Assembly (NCBI RefSeq): GCF_019947135.1 | Contig: NZ_JAGSHT010000002.1 | Coordinates: 1 to 64,000 of the forward strand | Origin: Occultella gossypii | GTDB taxonomy: Bacteria; Actinomycetota; Actinomycetes; Actinomycetales; Beutenbergiaceae | DNA length: 64,000 nucleotides | Reading direction: 5' to 3' | In this document: positions 9,496 through 16,977 of the stretch, one piece after another | Layout of the letters: the number at the start of each line of letters is the position of its first letter | Numbering within the stretch: position 1 is the first letter of the stretch | Made by a program: the position numbers and the translations under genes | Notes under the pieces: model-generated | Databases searched by the model: none | What the model was told of the DNA's origin: nothing | What the model saw: the letters and a program-made list of their open reading frames with translations, nothing else

Positions 9496-10322
9496 CGGTG
9501 ATCCTCTCGGTAGGGCAGGGCGATCTGGGCGGCGGGTGCGGACGGGCTGTCGGGCCAGGGCATCGGGTAGACCTCGCGCGGGGGCCCGGTCACGGTGCCG
9601 TGCGCGCGGGCCCAGCGCCCGACGGCGTCGTAGGCGTGCAGGATCTGGGGGTAGGAGCACTCCGCCCGGGTGATCGTGGTGGCCACCTCGGTCCGCGCGG
9701 GCTCGAGGCGGATCACGATCGGACCGGACGGGCCGGCGGTGCCCTCGTACGGCACGCACACCTCGATCGGGCCGTCGCTGTCCGGGGAGACCACGCCGTG
9801 GAAGATGGCCCACCATTCCTCGCCGAAGGTGGCCTCCTGGGTGCCCAGGTGGTCGCGGATCTGCCGCACGGAGTCGTTGAGGGTGGCCGTGAGCTCGGTC
9901 TGCAGCACGTGGGTGGTGATCGATGCCAGCAGCCGTTCGGGGACCGCCCGGGCGCCGACGTCGAACGTGGGGGAGGCGGCGCCGTCGCGCCACTGCTCGA
10001 CGAGGTACTCCACGGTGCCGCGCCTGGTGGCGAGCGCTTGCTCCTGCTCGGCCCACCAGGCGATCAGGTCATCGGTGGCGGCCGCCGGGTTCTGGGCGGC
10101 CAGGATCGCCCGGACCCGGGCGAGCGGCATGTCGAGGCGGCGCAGCAGGGAGATCCGCCGGGCCGTCGGCTCCTGGTCGGGGGAGTAGTAGCGGTAACCG
10201 GTGTAGGGGTCCACGGAGGCGGGCACCAACAGGCCGGACTCGTCGTACCCCCGCAGCGCCTTCAGGGACAGGCCGGTCCGGCGCGCGAACTCGCCGATCG
10301 TGAAGTGGTCCGTCTCGGTCAT
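9492..10322 (-). CDS. MerR-family regulator with GyrI-like effector domain
   Basis: A 276-residue regulator. Residues 1-75 are a MerR winged helix (FTIGEFARRTGLSLKALRGY, then YTGYRYYSPDQ). A helical linker follows, then a GyrI-like small-molecule-binding domain (about 125-270), the architecture of BmrR-type multidrug sensors. It overlaps the transglutaminase-like gene by 4 bases and is presumably in one operon with it. The plus-strand SDR gene begins 166 bases away, divergently. The effector cannot be predicted from the sequence. Confidence 0.88.
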   Translation of the reverse strand: MTETDHFTIGEFARRTGLSLKALRGYDESGLLVPASVDPYTGYRYYSPDQEPTARRISLLRRLDMPLARVRAILAAQNPAAATDDLIAWWAEQEQALATRRGTVEYLVEQWRDGAASPTFDVGARAVPERLLASITTHVLQTELTATLNDSVRQIRDHLGTQEATFGEEWWAIFHGVVSPDSDGPIEVCVPYEGTAGPSGPIVIRLEPARTEVATTITRAECSYPQILHAYDAVGRWARAHGTVTGPPREVYPMPWPDSPSAPAAQIALPYREDHR

Positions 10323-10423
10323 GACCCCAGTGTTGGCCCTGCCCCTGGGGGAGGGTCAACACAGATCACCCTCGGCCCGCCCAGCGCGGACCACCTCACG
10401 CAACTCTCTTACGGTGAGTGAAA

Positions 10424-10452
10424 TTGACTGCGAACAGACGGAACTCTATTTT
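10424..10452 (+). promoter_or_regulatory. Strong sigma-70-like promoter of the SDR gene
   Basis: TTGACT (10424-10429), a 17-base spacer and TATTTT (10447-10452) form the best consensus promoter in the window, within an unusually AT-rich patch. It lies 36 bases before the ATG at 10488, which has a GAGAGGA ribosome-binding site. TTACGG stands 9 bases before the -35; the same hexamer precedes the -35 of the binding-protein operon near 18224, at a different spacing. Confidence 0.65.
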
Positions 10453-10487
10453 GAGGAGGTCAGGGCGGGCCCTCGAGAGGATGAACG

Positions 10488-11162
10488 ATGCGACGAGCAG
10501 TGATCACAGGAGGGGCGCGCGGGCTGGGTGCCGCCGCCGCCGAACGGCTGACCGCCGACGGTCTGGACGTCATCACCGTGGACGTGGCCGGTGCTGCCGA
10601 CCACCTTCTCGACGTCACCGACGATGATGCCGTGGCTGCACTGGCCGATCGGGTCGGGCCGGTGGACGTGCTCGTGAACTCCGCCGGTGTGGTCGGACCC
10701 AACGTGCCCCTGGTCGAGACCACGTCGCAGCAGTGGCGGGACGTGCTCGACGTGAACGTCGTCGGCACCGTGGCGATGATGCGGGCGTTCATCCCGGGCA
10801 TGGTGGCCGGCGGCTGGGGCCGCGTCGTCAATCTGGCCAGCATGGCGGGCAAGGACGGCAACCCGAACCTGTCGATCTACTCGGCGTCCAAGGCAGCGGT
10901 GATCGGGCTGACCAAGTCGGCGGGCAAGGAGCTCGCGACCACGGGCGTCCTGGTCAACGCGATCGCCCCCGCCGTCATCGCGACGCCGATGAACGCGACG
11001 ACCGCTCCGGATGTGCTCGCGCACATCACCAGCCTCATCCCGATGAAGCGGGTCGGCACGGCACAGGAGGTGGCCGAACTGATCGCCTGGCTCTGCTCGG
11101 AGCGGGTCAGCTTCTCCACGGGCGCGGTCTATGACATCAGTGGCGGCCGCGCCACCTATTGA
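10488..11162 (+). CDS. SDR-family NAD(P)-dependent oxidoreductase
   Basis: Classical short-chain dehydrogenase of 224 residues. The cofactor motif TGGARGLGAA is near the N terminus, NSAG follows strand 4, and the active site has Ser in NLASMAGK and the YSASK motif. It is slightly shorter than the usual 245-250 residues but intact. It converges on the D-serine-dehydratase-like gene, and their stop codons share one hairpin. Its position beside an amino-sugar-acid-type cluster suggests oxidation of a sugar or sugar acid at a hydroxyl group; the substrate is inferred only from context. Confidence 0.88.
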   Translation: MRRAVITGGARGLGAAAAERLTADGLDVITVDVAGAADHLLDVTDDDAVAALADRVGPVDVLVNSAGVVGPNVPLVETTSQQWRDVLDVNVVGTVAMMRAFIPGMVAGGWGRVVNLASMAGKDGNPNLSIYSASKAAVIGLTKSAGKELATTGVLVNAIAPAVIATPMNATTAPDVLAHITSLIPMKRVGTAQEVAELIAWLCSERVSFSTGAVYDISGGRATY

Positions 11163-11174
11163 GCCGCCGGCTCA
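11160..11174. repeat. Inverted repeat spanning both convergent stop codons
   Basis: TGAGCC-GCC-GGCTCA is a perfect 6-base-arm hairpin. The left arm contains the TGA of the plus-strand SDR gene, and the right arm contains, on the minus strand, the TGA of the dehydratase-like gene. It may act as a compact bidirectional transcription stop, but there is no T-tract on either side. Confidence 0.4.
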
Positions 11175-12428
11175 GAAATAGGTCCGGACCAGGCCCACGG
11201 CCACCGAGCCGGGCGTCAGGCGACCATCGACCTGGACGATGTCCGTCCACTTGTCGAAGGTCGTGCACGGGTGGGAGACCCCGAGCACGACGCGGTCGCC
11301 GACCGCCGGCTGCGTCCCGAACGTGCCGGCCGGGACGAACGCGTGCTGATCGTTCATCGCCGCCACCTCCGCCGGCTCGTCCACGACGTCGACCACCACG
11401 CCGTCGCGCCACAGCTCGAGCGGGACGGGCAACCCGTTGTCGTGCCCGGCGTCGCGCCGCCCGGCGTCGACCAGGGCGACGCCGCCGTCGTGCACGGCGA
11501 GCACGGTCGCCACGAGCCGTAGGGCGGGGCGGAATCGTGGGGCGCTCGGCGGTGCCTCGTCCTGCGCGTGCCGGTAGTGCCAGTCGTCGTGGGCGATGCT
11601 CACGCCGGAGCGGATGACGACCCGGCCGTCCGCCGCGGTCAGGTCCGCCAACCCGTCGGCGACCTCGGCGAGATGGTCGCTCCCGCCGATGCTCAGATAC
11701 GCCTCCGGCCCGACGTGGGGCAGCACGACCTCCCGATGCAGCCCGAGGACGTGAGCGGTGAAGTCCGCGAGGTCGCTGCGGCTCGGGTCGCCGCCGATGG
11801 CGCCCTCGTACGCGGCCGAGCCGGCGAGCCGAACTCCCGGGGTGGCCTGCACCCGCGCGGCGACTGCTCGCGCGGCCTCGACGTCACGGACGCCGGTCCG
11901 GCCACCGGGTCGGCCGATGTCGAGCAGCACCGGTAGGTCGGGACCCGTCCGGGAGGCCAGGGCCTCGACGGCGGACTCGCTGTCCACCCAGGACAGGATC
12001 TCGCGCCGCGGGTCGTCGCGTAGGGCGGCCCGCGCCCGCGCCGCCCCGGCCGCGGTGGCGAGCGGGTTCGCCAGCAGGATGCGGCGCACGCCGAACGCCA
12101 GTGCCACCCGGAGCTGGGCCTGGGTCGCGACCGTGATCCCCCAGGCGCCGGCCCGAAGCTGTTCGGACCACAGTTGTGGCGCCATCGTCGTCTTGCCGTG
12201 CGGCGCCAGCAGATAGCCGCGGTCGTCGCACCAGCGCTGCAGCGCGGCGACGTTGTCGGCGACGGCGGTCGTGTCGATGGTCACGAACGGCGTCGTGAGC
12301 GCCGCGACCGGCGGTCTGGTCGACGCCAGCTCGCGGCGAGCGACGCCGTCGAAGCCGGGCCCGATCACCTTGCCGAGCGGGTCCGGCGCCAGCATGCCGA
12401 GCTCGGCCAGGTCCAAGGCCTCAGTCAT
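11172..12428 (-). CDS. D-serine dehydratase / D-threonine aldolase-like PLP enzyme
   Basis: A 418-residue fold-III PLP enzyme (alanine racemase-like N-terminal barrel and C-terminal D-serine dehydratase-like domain). The Schiff-base lysine is K79 in APHGKTTMAP. The C-terminal HPC (H386, C388) matches the His-x-Cys zinc site of eukaryotic-type D-serine dehydratases rather than the His-x-Asp of D-threonine aldolases, which favours elimination of a beta-hydroxyl with release of ammonia. It overlaps the RidA gene by 8 bases; RidA hydrolyses the enamine/imine made by such enzymes. In this cluster a polyhydroxylated D-amino acid such as D-glucosaminate is a plausible substrate, giving 2-keto-3-deoxygluconate. 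D-serine itself is the alternative. Confidence 0.85.
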   Translation of the reverse strand: MTEALDLAELGMLAPDPLGKVIGPGFDGVARRELASTRPPVAALTTPFVTIDTTAVADNVAALQRWCDDRGYLLAPHGKTTMAPQLWSEQLRAGAWGITVATQAQLRVALAFGVRRILLANPLATAAGAARARAALRDDPRREILSWVDSESAVEALASRTGPDLPVLLDIGRPGGRTGVRDVEAARAVAARVQATPGVRLAGSAAYEGAIGGDPSRSDLADFTAHVLGLHREVVLPHVGPEAYLSIGGSDHLAEVADGLADLTAADGRVVIRSGVSIAHDDWHYRHAQDEAPPSAPRFRPALRLVATVLAVHDGGVALVDAGRRDAGHDNGLPVPLELWRDGVVVDVVDEPAEVAAMNDQHAFVPAGTFGTQPAVGDRVVLGVSHPCTTFDKWTDIVQVDGRLTPGSVAVGLVRTYF

Positions 12429-12792
12429 CGGTGGGCGCGACCGCGACGCAGTCGATCTCGACCAGGATGTCCTGGAGCCCGCTGCCGATCGTGGTGCGTG
12501 CGGGCAGGGGATCGGGAAAGTGCTCCCGGTACACCGCGTCCATCCGGTCGAAGTCGGCCAGGTCGGCCATGAAGACACCGCAGCGGACCACGTCGGCCAT
12601 CGTGAGCCCGGCCGCGGCCAGGACGGCACGGACGTTGTCGAGCGTGACGTGGGTCTGCGTCTCGATGTCGTCGCCGACGACGGCTCCGTCGCGGAGCGGT
12701 CCCTGGCCGGAGACGAACAGGAACCTGCCCTCCGCGAGGATGCCGGGGGAGTAGGCACCGGACGGTGCCGAGCCGGTGATGGCGGACTTCAT
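12421..12792 (-). CDS. RidA/YjgF-family enamine/imine deaminase
   Basis: A 123-residue Rid-family protein of the usual length. It has the conserved PSGAYSPGI stretch, FVSGQGPL, the active-site Arg in PARTTI and the following VEI. RidA proteins hydrolyse reactive enamine/imine products of PLP-dependent dehydratases. Its gene overlaps the downstream D-serine-dehydratase-like gene by 8 bases, so the two products are made together. The stop of the IclR gene lies 30 bases upstream, so it is probably in the same long minus-strand operon. Whether it is RidA proper or a Rid1-7 subgroup cannot be settled by eye. Confidence 0.88.
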   Translation of the reverse strand: MKSAITGSAPSGAYSPGILAEGRFLFVSGQGPLRDGAVVGDDIETQTHVTLDNVRAVLAAAGLTMADVVRCGVFMADLADFDRMDAVYREHFPDPLPARTTIGSGLQDILVEIDCVAVAPTDD

Positions 12793-12822
12793 GTCTCGTT
12801 CCTTCTTCTGGTGGTGGCCGGG

Positions 12823-13647
12823 TCAGCCGTCGGTCGGTCCGGAGGCACGGGGCTGCAGACCCCAGGCCCGTTCGAACTGCGTGGCTGCGCGGGTGAGCGA
12901 CTGCGCGATCCGGGTGATGGCAGCGTCCGTCATGCGGTAGCTGGGGCCGCTCACGGAGAACGCGAACATCGGCTCGCCGTTGCGGTCGCGGGCGCCGACG
13001 CCGACGCAGCGCAGTCCGATCTCGCTCTCCTCGTCGTCCACCGAGTAGCCGCGCCGGCGGCTGAGTTCGAGGTCGCGCTGCAGGTCCGCGACGCTGGTGA
13101 GCGAGTTCTCGGTGAACCGGCGCAGACGCACTCGACGGATCAGCTCGTCGGCGCGCGAGGTCGGCATCGCCGCAAGCAGCGCCTTGCCGACCGAGGTCGC
13201 GTGCCACTCCTCCTCGTCGCCCACCCGCGCCGTCTTGCTGATGCCGTGCGTGCCCGGTCGCGCATCGAGGACGATGAGCCGGTCACCGGCCTCGAGTCCG
13301 GCGATCTCGACGGTCTCGCCGTGCTCGTCCACGAGCCGGTCCAGCAGCGGCCCCGCCGCCTTGATCGGGTCGTAGGCACTCTCGGCCGACTCGCCCCACT
13401 CGTACAGCCTCATGCCGAGCGTGTAGGTCCCGGTATCGGGGTCACGGCGCACGATCCGGTGGTCGCGCAGCGCGTTCAGATACCGCAGCGCGGTCGGCTC
13501 GGTCAGGACGGAGTCCCGCGCGATCCGGGCCAGCGTCGCGGGCTGCGCGGCACGGACTGCGTCGACGATCGCGACCATCCGGTCGATGCCCTGGAAACCG
13601 GTGCTCCGGGCGCCGGAGCCCGGCGCGTCTGGATGCGTGTTGGTCAT
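12823..13647 (-). CDS. IclR-family transcriptional regulator
   Basis: A 274-residue regulator with the IclR layout: an N-terminal winged helix (about 18-85, with EPTALRYLNALRDHRIVRR) and a C-terminal GAF-like effector domain (about 90-265) containing IAGLEAGDRLIVLD and SVGKALLAAMP. The ATG at 13647 overlaps the stop of the deacylase gene (ATGA), which fixes the start. It lies inside the catabolic operon, so it is likely its local regulator. The IclR family includes KdgR, which senses 2-keto-3-deoxygluconate, the predicted intermediate here; the ligand assignment is inference. Confidence 0.9.
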   Translation of the reverse strand: MTNTHPDAPGSGARSTGFQGIDRMVAIVDAVRAAQPATLARIARDSVLTEPTALRYLNALRDHRIVRRDPDTGTYTLGMRLYEWGESAESAYDPIKAAGPLLDRLVDEHGETVEIAGLEAGDRLIVLDARPGTHGISKTARVGDEEEWHATSVGKALLAAMPTSRADELIRRVRLRRFTENSLTSVADLQRDLELSRRRGYSVDDEESEIGLRCVGVGARDRNGEPMFAFSVSGPSYRMTDAAITRIAQSLTRAATQFERAWGLQPRASGPTDG

Positions 13648-15230
13648 CTGTGTCCTCGCTTCGCGTCGCACTCTCGTCGGACGCCGCGGCCCGCCGGGAT
13701 CCCGGTGAGGCGGCCGTCGGCCAGGACGTGCTCACCGGCCACCACGACGTCATCGATCCCCTCCGCGGGCTGCCTGGGGCTACCGTAGTCGGCCCTGTCC
13801 TGCAGCCGCTCGACATCGATCACGGCGAGGTCGGCGACCCAGCCGGGTTCCACCCGGCCGCGGCGGCCGAGCCGGAACGCACGCGCCGCCGTCGTGGACA
13901 GGTGCCCGACCGCCGTCGGCAGGTCGTAGTCACCCCGCTCACGGGTGTGCAGCCGCAGGAACCGGGCGAACGTGCCCCAGCCGCGCGGGTGCGGATGCGC
14001 ACCGACATAGATGCCGTCGGATCCGGCCACGTGGCGCGGGTCGGTGAAGATCGAAGCCAGCTCGTCGACCCCGCGCTGCACGGGGGTCGCGATGACGGCG
14101 CTGACCTGGAGGGCACTGCGGCCGAGCAACTCGTAGCCGAGGTCGAGCGGATCCCGCCCGAGCCGGGCGGCGGCCGCGGCCAGCGTCATACCCGCGGTCC
14201 ACGCATGCTCGGCGTCGCCCACGTGCACCAGGGTCGTTCGCTCCGGCCAGGTCGCCGCCATGTCCGGTCGGGCGGCGATCACGGGTCCGTAGCTGCGCAC
14301 CAGCGCCGCACGCCGCTCCGGGTCGCGCAGGTGGCCGGTGACCTCCTGGGTGCCGAGCTCGAGCAGCTCCGGCGGCAGGAGTGGCATCGCGAGGAGCGTG
14401 CAGCTGCGTCGGTAGGGGTAGGCGTCGAAGGTGACGTCCGAGGACGCGGCGAACTCAGCCACGAGGGAACGGATCAGGTCGGCCGGGCCGTGGAAATGCG
14501 AGACGTGGGTGCGGACCCCGCTGAGCTCGGCGATGGTGCGCAGCTCCGAGATCCCCGACGGGGCGGCGTGTTCGTAGCCGCCACGCATGTGGGAGACGTG
14601 TACCCCGTCGTGCCGTGCGACTGGTCCGCACAATGCGGCGAGCTCGTCGGCGTCGGCGAAGATCCCCGGGACGTAGTCCAGCCCGGTCGAGAGCCCGAGC
14701 GCCCCCTGGCGCATCCCGGCGTCGACCAGTTCGACCATGCGCCGCAGTTCGTCACCGCTGGGGCGTCGCCGGTCCAGGCCGAGGACCTCGTGGCGGACCG
14801 TCCCAGCCGGGACGAGATAGCCGACGTTCAGCGATCCGACGCCGTCGTAGCTTGCGAGCAGACCTGCGACGCCGTCACCCCGGTACCTCGGGTTGGCACC
14901 GTTGAGCGCGCCGAAGTAGGCGTCGGCGTAGGTCCCGTCTCCCGGGGCCTGACCGACGCCGTCCTGACCGGCGATCACGGTCGTCACCCCTTGACGCAGG
15001 TTCGCCAGCTGGACGTCCTCGGTGTGTGCGACGCCATCCGCGTGCGAGTGCGCGTCCACGAAGCCCGGCAGCACCACCCGGCCGGTGCAGTCGATTCGGT
15101 CCGCACCGGCGGCGTCGAGCGCCGGCGCGGTCTCCGCCACGATGCCGTCGCGGACCAGCACGTCGGCGCGGGTGGGGGCGGCGTCCGGACCGGCGACGAC
15201 GGTCCCGCCGGCCAGCAATAGGGTGGTCAT
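13644..15230 (-). CDS. N-acyl-D-amino-acid deacylase family amidohydrolase
   Basis: A 528-residue amidohydrolase of the D-aminoacylase family, which removes an acyl group from N-acyl-D-amino acids. Metal-site motifs seen: GFVDAHSHADG (H61, H63), HVSHMRGG and THVSHFHG (two later His), and AGSDGIYVGAHPHPRG with the catalytic Asp. The characterised D-aminoacylase has a metal-ligand Cys in GNCG; the matching stretch here reads GQDG, with Asp at D90. The gene overlaps both neighbours by 4 bases (ATGA). N-acetyl-D-glucosaminate is formally an N-acyl-D-amino acid, so a deacetylase role on an acetylated amino-sugar acid fits the cluster. A peptide-derived N-acyl-D-amino acid is the alternative. Confidence 0.88.
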   Translation of the reverse strand: MTTLLLAGGTVVAGPDAAPTRADVLVRDGIVAETAPALDAAGADRIDCTGRVVLPGFVDAHSHADGVAHTEDVQLANLRQGVTTVIAGQDGVGQAPGDGTYADAYFGALNGANPRYRGDGVAGLLASYDGVGSLNVGYLVPAGTVRHEVLGLDRRRPSGDELRRMVELVDAGMRQGALGLSTGLDYVPGIFADADELAALCGPVARHDGVHVSHMRGGYEHAAPSGISELRTIAELSGVRTHVSHFHGPADLIRSLVAEFAASSDVTFDAYPYRRSCTLLAMPLLPPELLELGTQEVTGHLRDPERRAALVRSYGPVIAARPDMAATWPERTTLVHVGDAEHAWTAGMTLAAAAARLGRDPLDLGYELLGRSALQVSAVIATPVQRGVDELASIFTDPRHVAGSDGIYVGAHPHPRGWGTFARFLRLHTRERGDYDLPTAVGHLSTTAARAFRLGRRGRVEPGWVADLAVIDVERLQDRADYGSPRQPAEGIDDVVVAGEHVLADGRLTGIPAGRGVRRECDAKRGHR

Positions 15231-16039
15231 GTCTTCGATCCTGACAGGGCGATGCCTTCCACGAACCGGCGCTGGAAGATCACGTACGCCAGGAACGGTC
15301 CCAGGAAGGAGATCGTCGCGCCCGCGGTGACCAGACCGTAGTTGGTCGTCGACCGTCCGCTCAGCGTCGCGATCGCGTAGGTGATGGTTCCCATGTCCGG
15401 TCTCGTGATCGACACCAGCGGCCACAGGAAGTCGTTCCACGCCGCCAGGAAGGTGAAGATCAGCAACGCGATGATCGCGGGCCGCATGAGCGGCACGGCG
15501 ATCCGCAGGAACACCGTCCGGTCGGGTGCACCGTCGATCCGGGCGGCGTCGATGAGTTCGTCCGGGATGCCGTCGGCGAACTGCTTCATGAGGAAGACGC
15601 CGAAGCCGCCGACGAGCGGGAGGGCCAGCCCCAGGTAGGTGTTGAGCAGGCCGAGCTCGCGCATGATCGAGTAGAGCGGGATCAGGGTCGCCTGGATCGG
15701 CACCATCATCGAGGCGATGATCGTCCAGAACACGGCCGTCGAACCCGGGAACGGCTTCTTCGCGAATCCGAATGCGGCCAGCGTCGCGGTTGCGATGTTG
15801 AGCACACAGGCGAGGACCACGACCACGATCGTGGTGACCAGCCGCTGGAAGAACTCGTGCGTCGTGAACAGCGTCACGTAGTTCTCGAGGTGGTACTGGG
15901 CGAAGTCGAACGAGAGCGTGAAGGTGCGGGTGGTGCGCAGCGATGTCAGCGCCATCAACAGGAATGGCAGCGCCGAGGCCACGGCCATCGACACCATCAG
16001 GAGCGTGAGCGCAGCGGTGGAGAGTCGTCTCGTGATCAT
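15227..16039 (-). CDS. Carbohydrate ABC transporter permease (MalG/AraQ type)
   Basis: A 270-residue inner-membrane permease with six predicted transmembrane segments. The cytoplasmic EAA loop is DAARIDGAPDRTVFLRIAVP, the contact site for the ATPase. The start at ATG 16039 lies 5 bases after the stop of the upstream permease gene, and its stop overlaps the deacylase start (ATGA). It pairs with the next permease and the lipoprotein at 16974-18224. No ATPase gene is present in the cluster, as is usual for actinobacterial CUT1 importers that share an MsiK-like ATPase encoded elsewhere. Confidence 0.93.
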   Translation of the reverse strand: MITRRLSTAALTLLMVSMAVASALPFLLMALTSLRTTRTFTLSFDFAQYHLENYVTLFTTHEFFQRLVTTIVVVVLACVLNIATATLAAFGFAKKPFPGSTAVFWTIIASMMVPIQATLIPLYSIMRELGLLNTYLGLALPLVGGFGVFLMKQFADGIPDELIDAARIDGAPDRTVFLRIAVPLMRPAIIALLIFTFLAAWNDFLWPLVSITRPDMGTITYAIATLSGRSTTNYGLVTAGATISFLGPFLAYVIFQRRFVEGIALSGSKT

Positions 16040-16044
16040 GGCGG

Positions 16045-16977
16045 TCAGTCCTTCCTCGTCAGCAGCCGGTTCTGGACGATGCTGATCGCCAGCACGCCGA
16101 TGAGCAGGACGACGGCCACCGCGCTTGCATAGCCCATCTGGAAGTTCTGGAATCCGAACCGGTAGATGGCGAACACCAGGGTGGACGTGGCGCCACCGGG
16201 ACCGCCGCCGGTCATCACGTAGATGAGGTCGAAGGTCTGGAACGACCAGATCGTCCCGAGCACCACCACCACGACCGTCGAGGCACTGACGCCCGGCCAG
16301 GTGATGTGCCGGAACTGTCGGAAGCCGCCCGCGCCGTCGAGAGCGGACGCCTCGTACAGCGAGGCCGGGACCTCGAGGATGCCCGCGTAGTAGATGACGA
16401 CGAAGTACCCGACGTTCGCCCACACCGCGATGAGCGAGACCGCGATCAACGCCGATGTCGGCCGGCCGAGGAGGTTCGACGCCTCGAGCCCGAGTCCGCG
16501 CAGGATCTCGTTGAGCAGTCCCTGGTCGCCGAGCAGCATTCGCCACACGGTGCCCGCCACGACCATGGAGGCGATCGACGGGATGAACAGGACCGAGCGC
16601 GTGAACTGGCCGAACCGGTTCCGGAACCGCTTCGCGAGCGTCTCGGCCAGGACGAGCGCGCCGATCGTCTGCAGCGGGACCGAGATCAGCGTGAAGATGA
16701 TCGTGACCCGCAGTGCGCTGGTGAACACCGGATCGGAGAACATCCGGGTGTAGTTGTCGAACCCGACGAACTCGCCGTCCTCGAGGATCGAGTAGTCGGT
16801 GAAGCTGTAGCCGACCGTCATGAACACCGGCACGAGCGCCGTGACCAGCAGGACCAGCAGCGAGGGCAGCACGTACGCCAGACCACCCCACCGACGGCCC
16901 CCGGGGGCCGGCGCGGGCCGGCCCCCAGTGGGTCGCGCGGTCCGCACCGGTGCGGCCACGGCGGCTTCCGAGCTCAC
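16045..16977 (-). CDS. Carbohydrate ABC transporter permease (MalF/UgpA type)
   Basis: A 310-residue permease with a Pro/Gly-rich cytoplasmic leader (about 1-30) and six predicted transmembrane helices. The EAA loop is YEASALDGAGGFRQFRHITWP, and TGGGPGGATSTLV is the usual C-terminal signature of sugar permeases. The GTG start overlaps the stop of the binding-protein gene by 4 bases (GTGA), so the importer genes are translationally coupled. Confidence 0.93.
   Translation of the reverse strand: MSSEAAVAAPVRTARPTGGRPAPAPGGRRWGGLAYVLPSLLVLLVTALVPVFMTVGYSFTDYSILEDGEFVGFDNYTRMFSDPVFTSALRVTIIFTLISVPLQTIGALVLAETLAKRFRNRFGQFTRSVLFIPSIASMVVAGTVWRMLLGDQGLLNEILRGLGLEASNLLGRPTSALIAVSLIAVWANVGYFVVIYYAGILEVPASLYEASALDGAGGFRQFRHITWPGVSASTVVVVVLGTIWSFQTFDLIYVMTGGGPGGATSTLVFAIYRFGFQNFQMGYASAVAVVLLIGVLAISIVQNRLLTRKD

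Noticed and set aside
8515-10056. A single 513-codon minus-strand gene across the transglutaminase and MerR region
   Set aside because: The upstream part is an alternative frame inside the MerR gene; the ATGA overlap at 9492-9495 and a clear domain start support a shorter gene.
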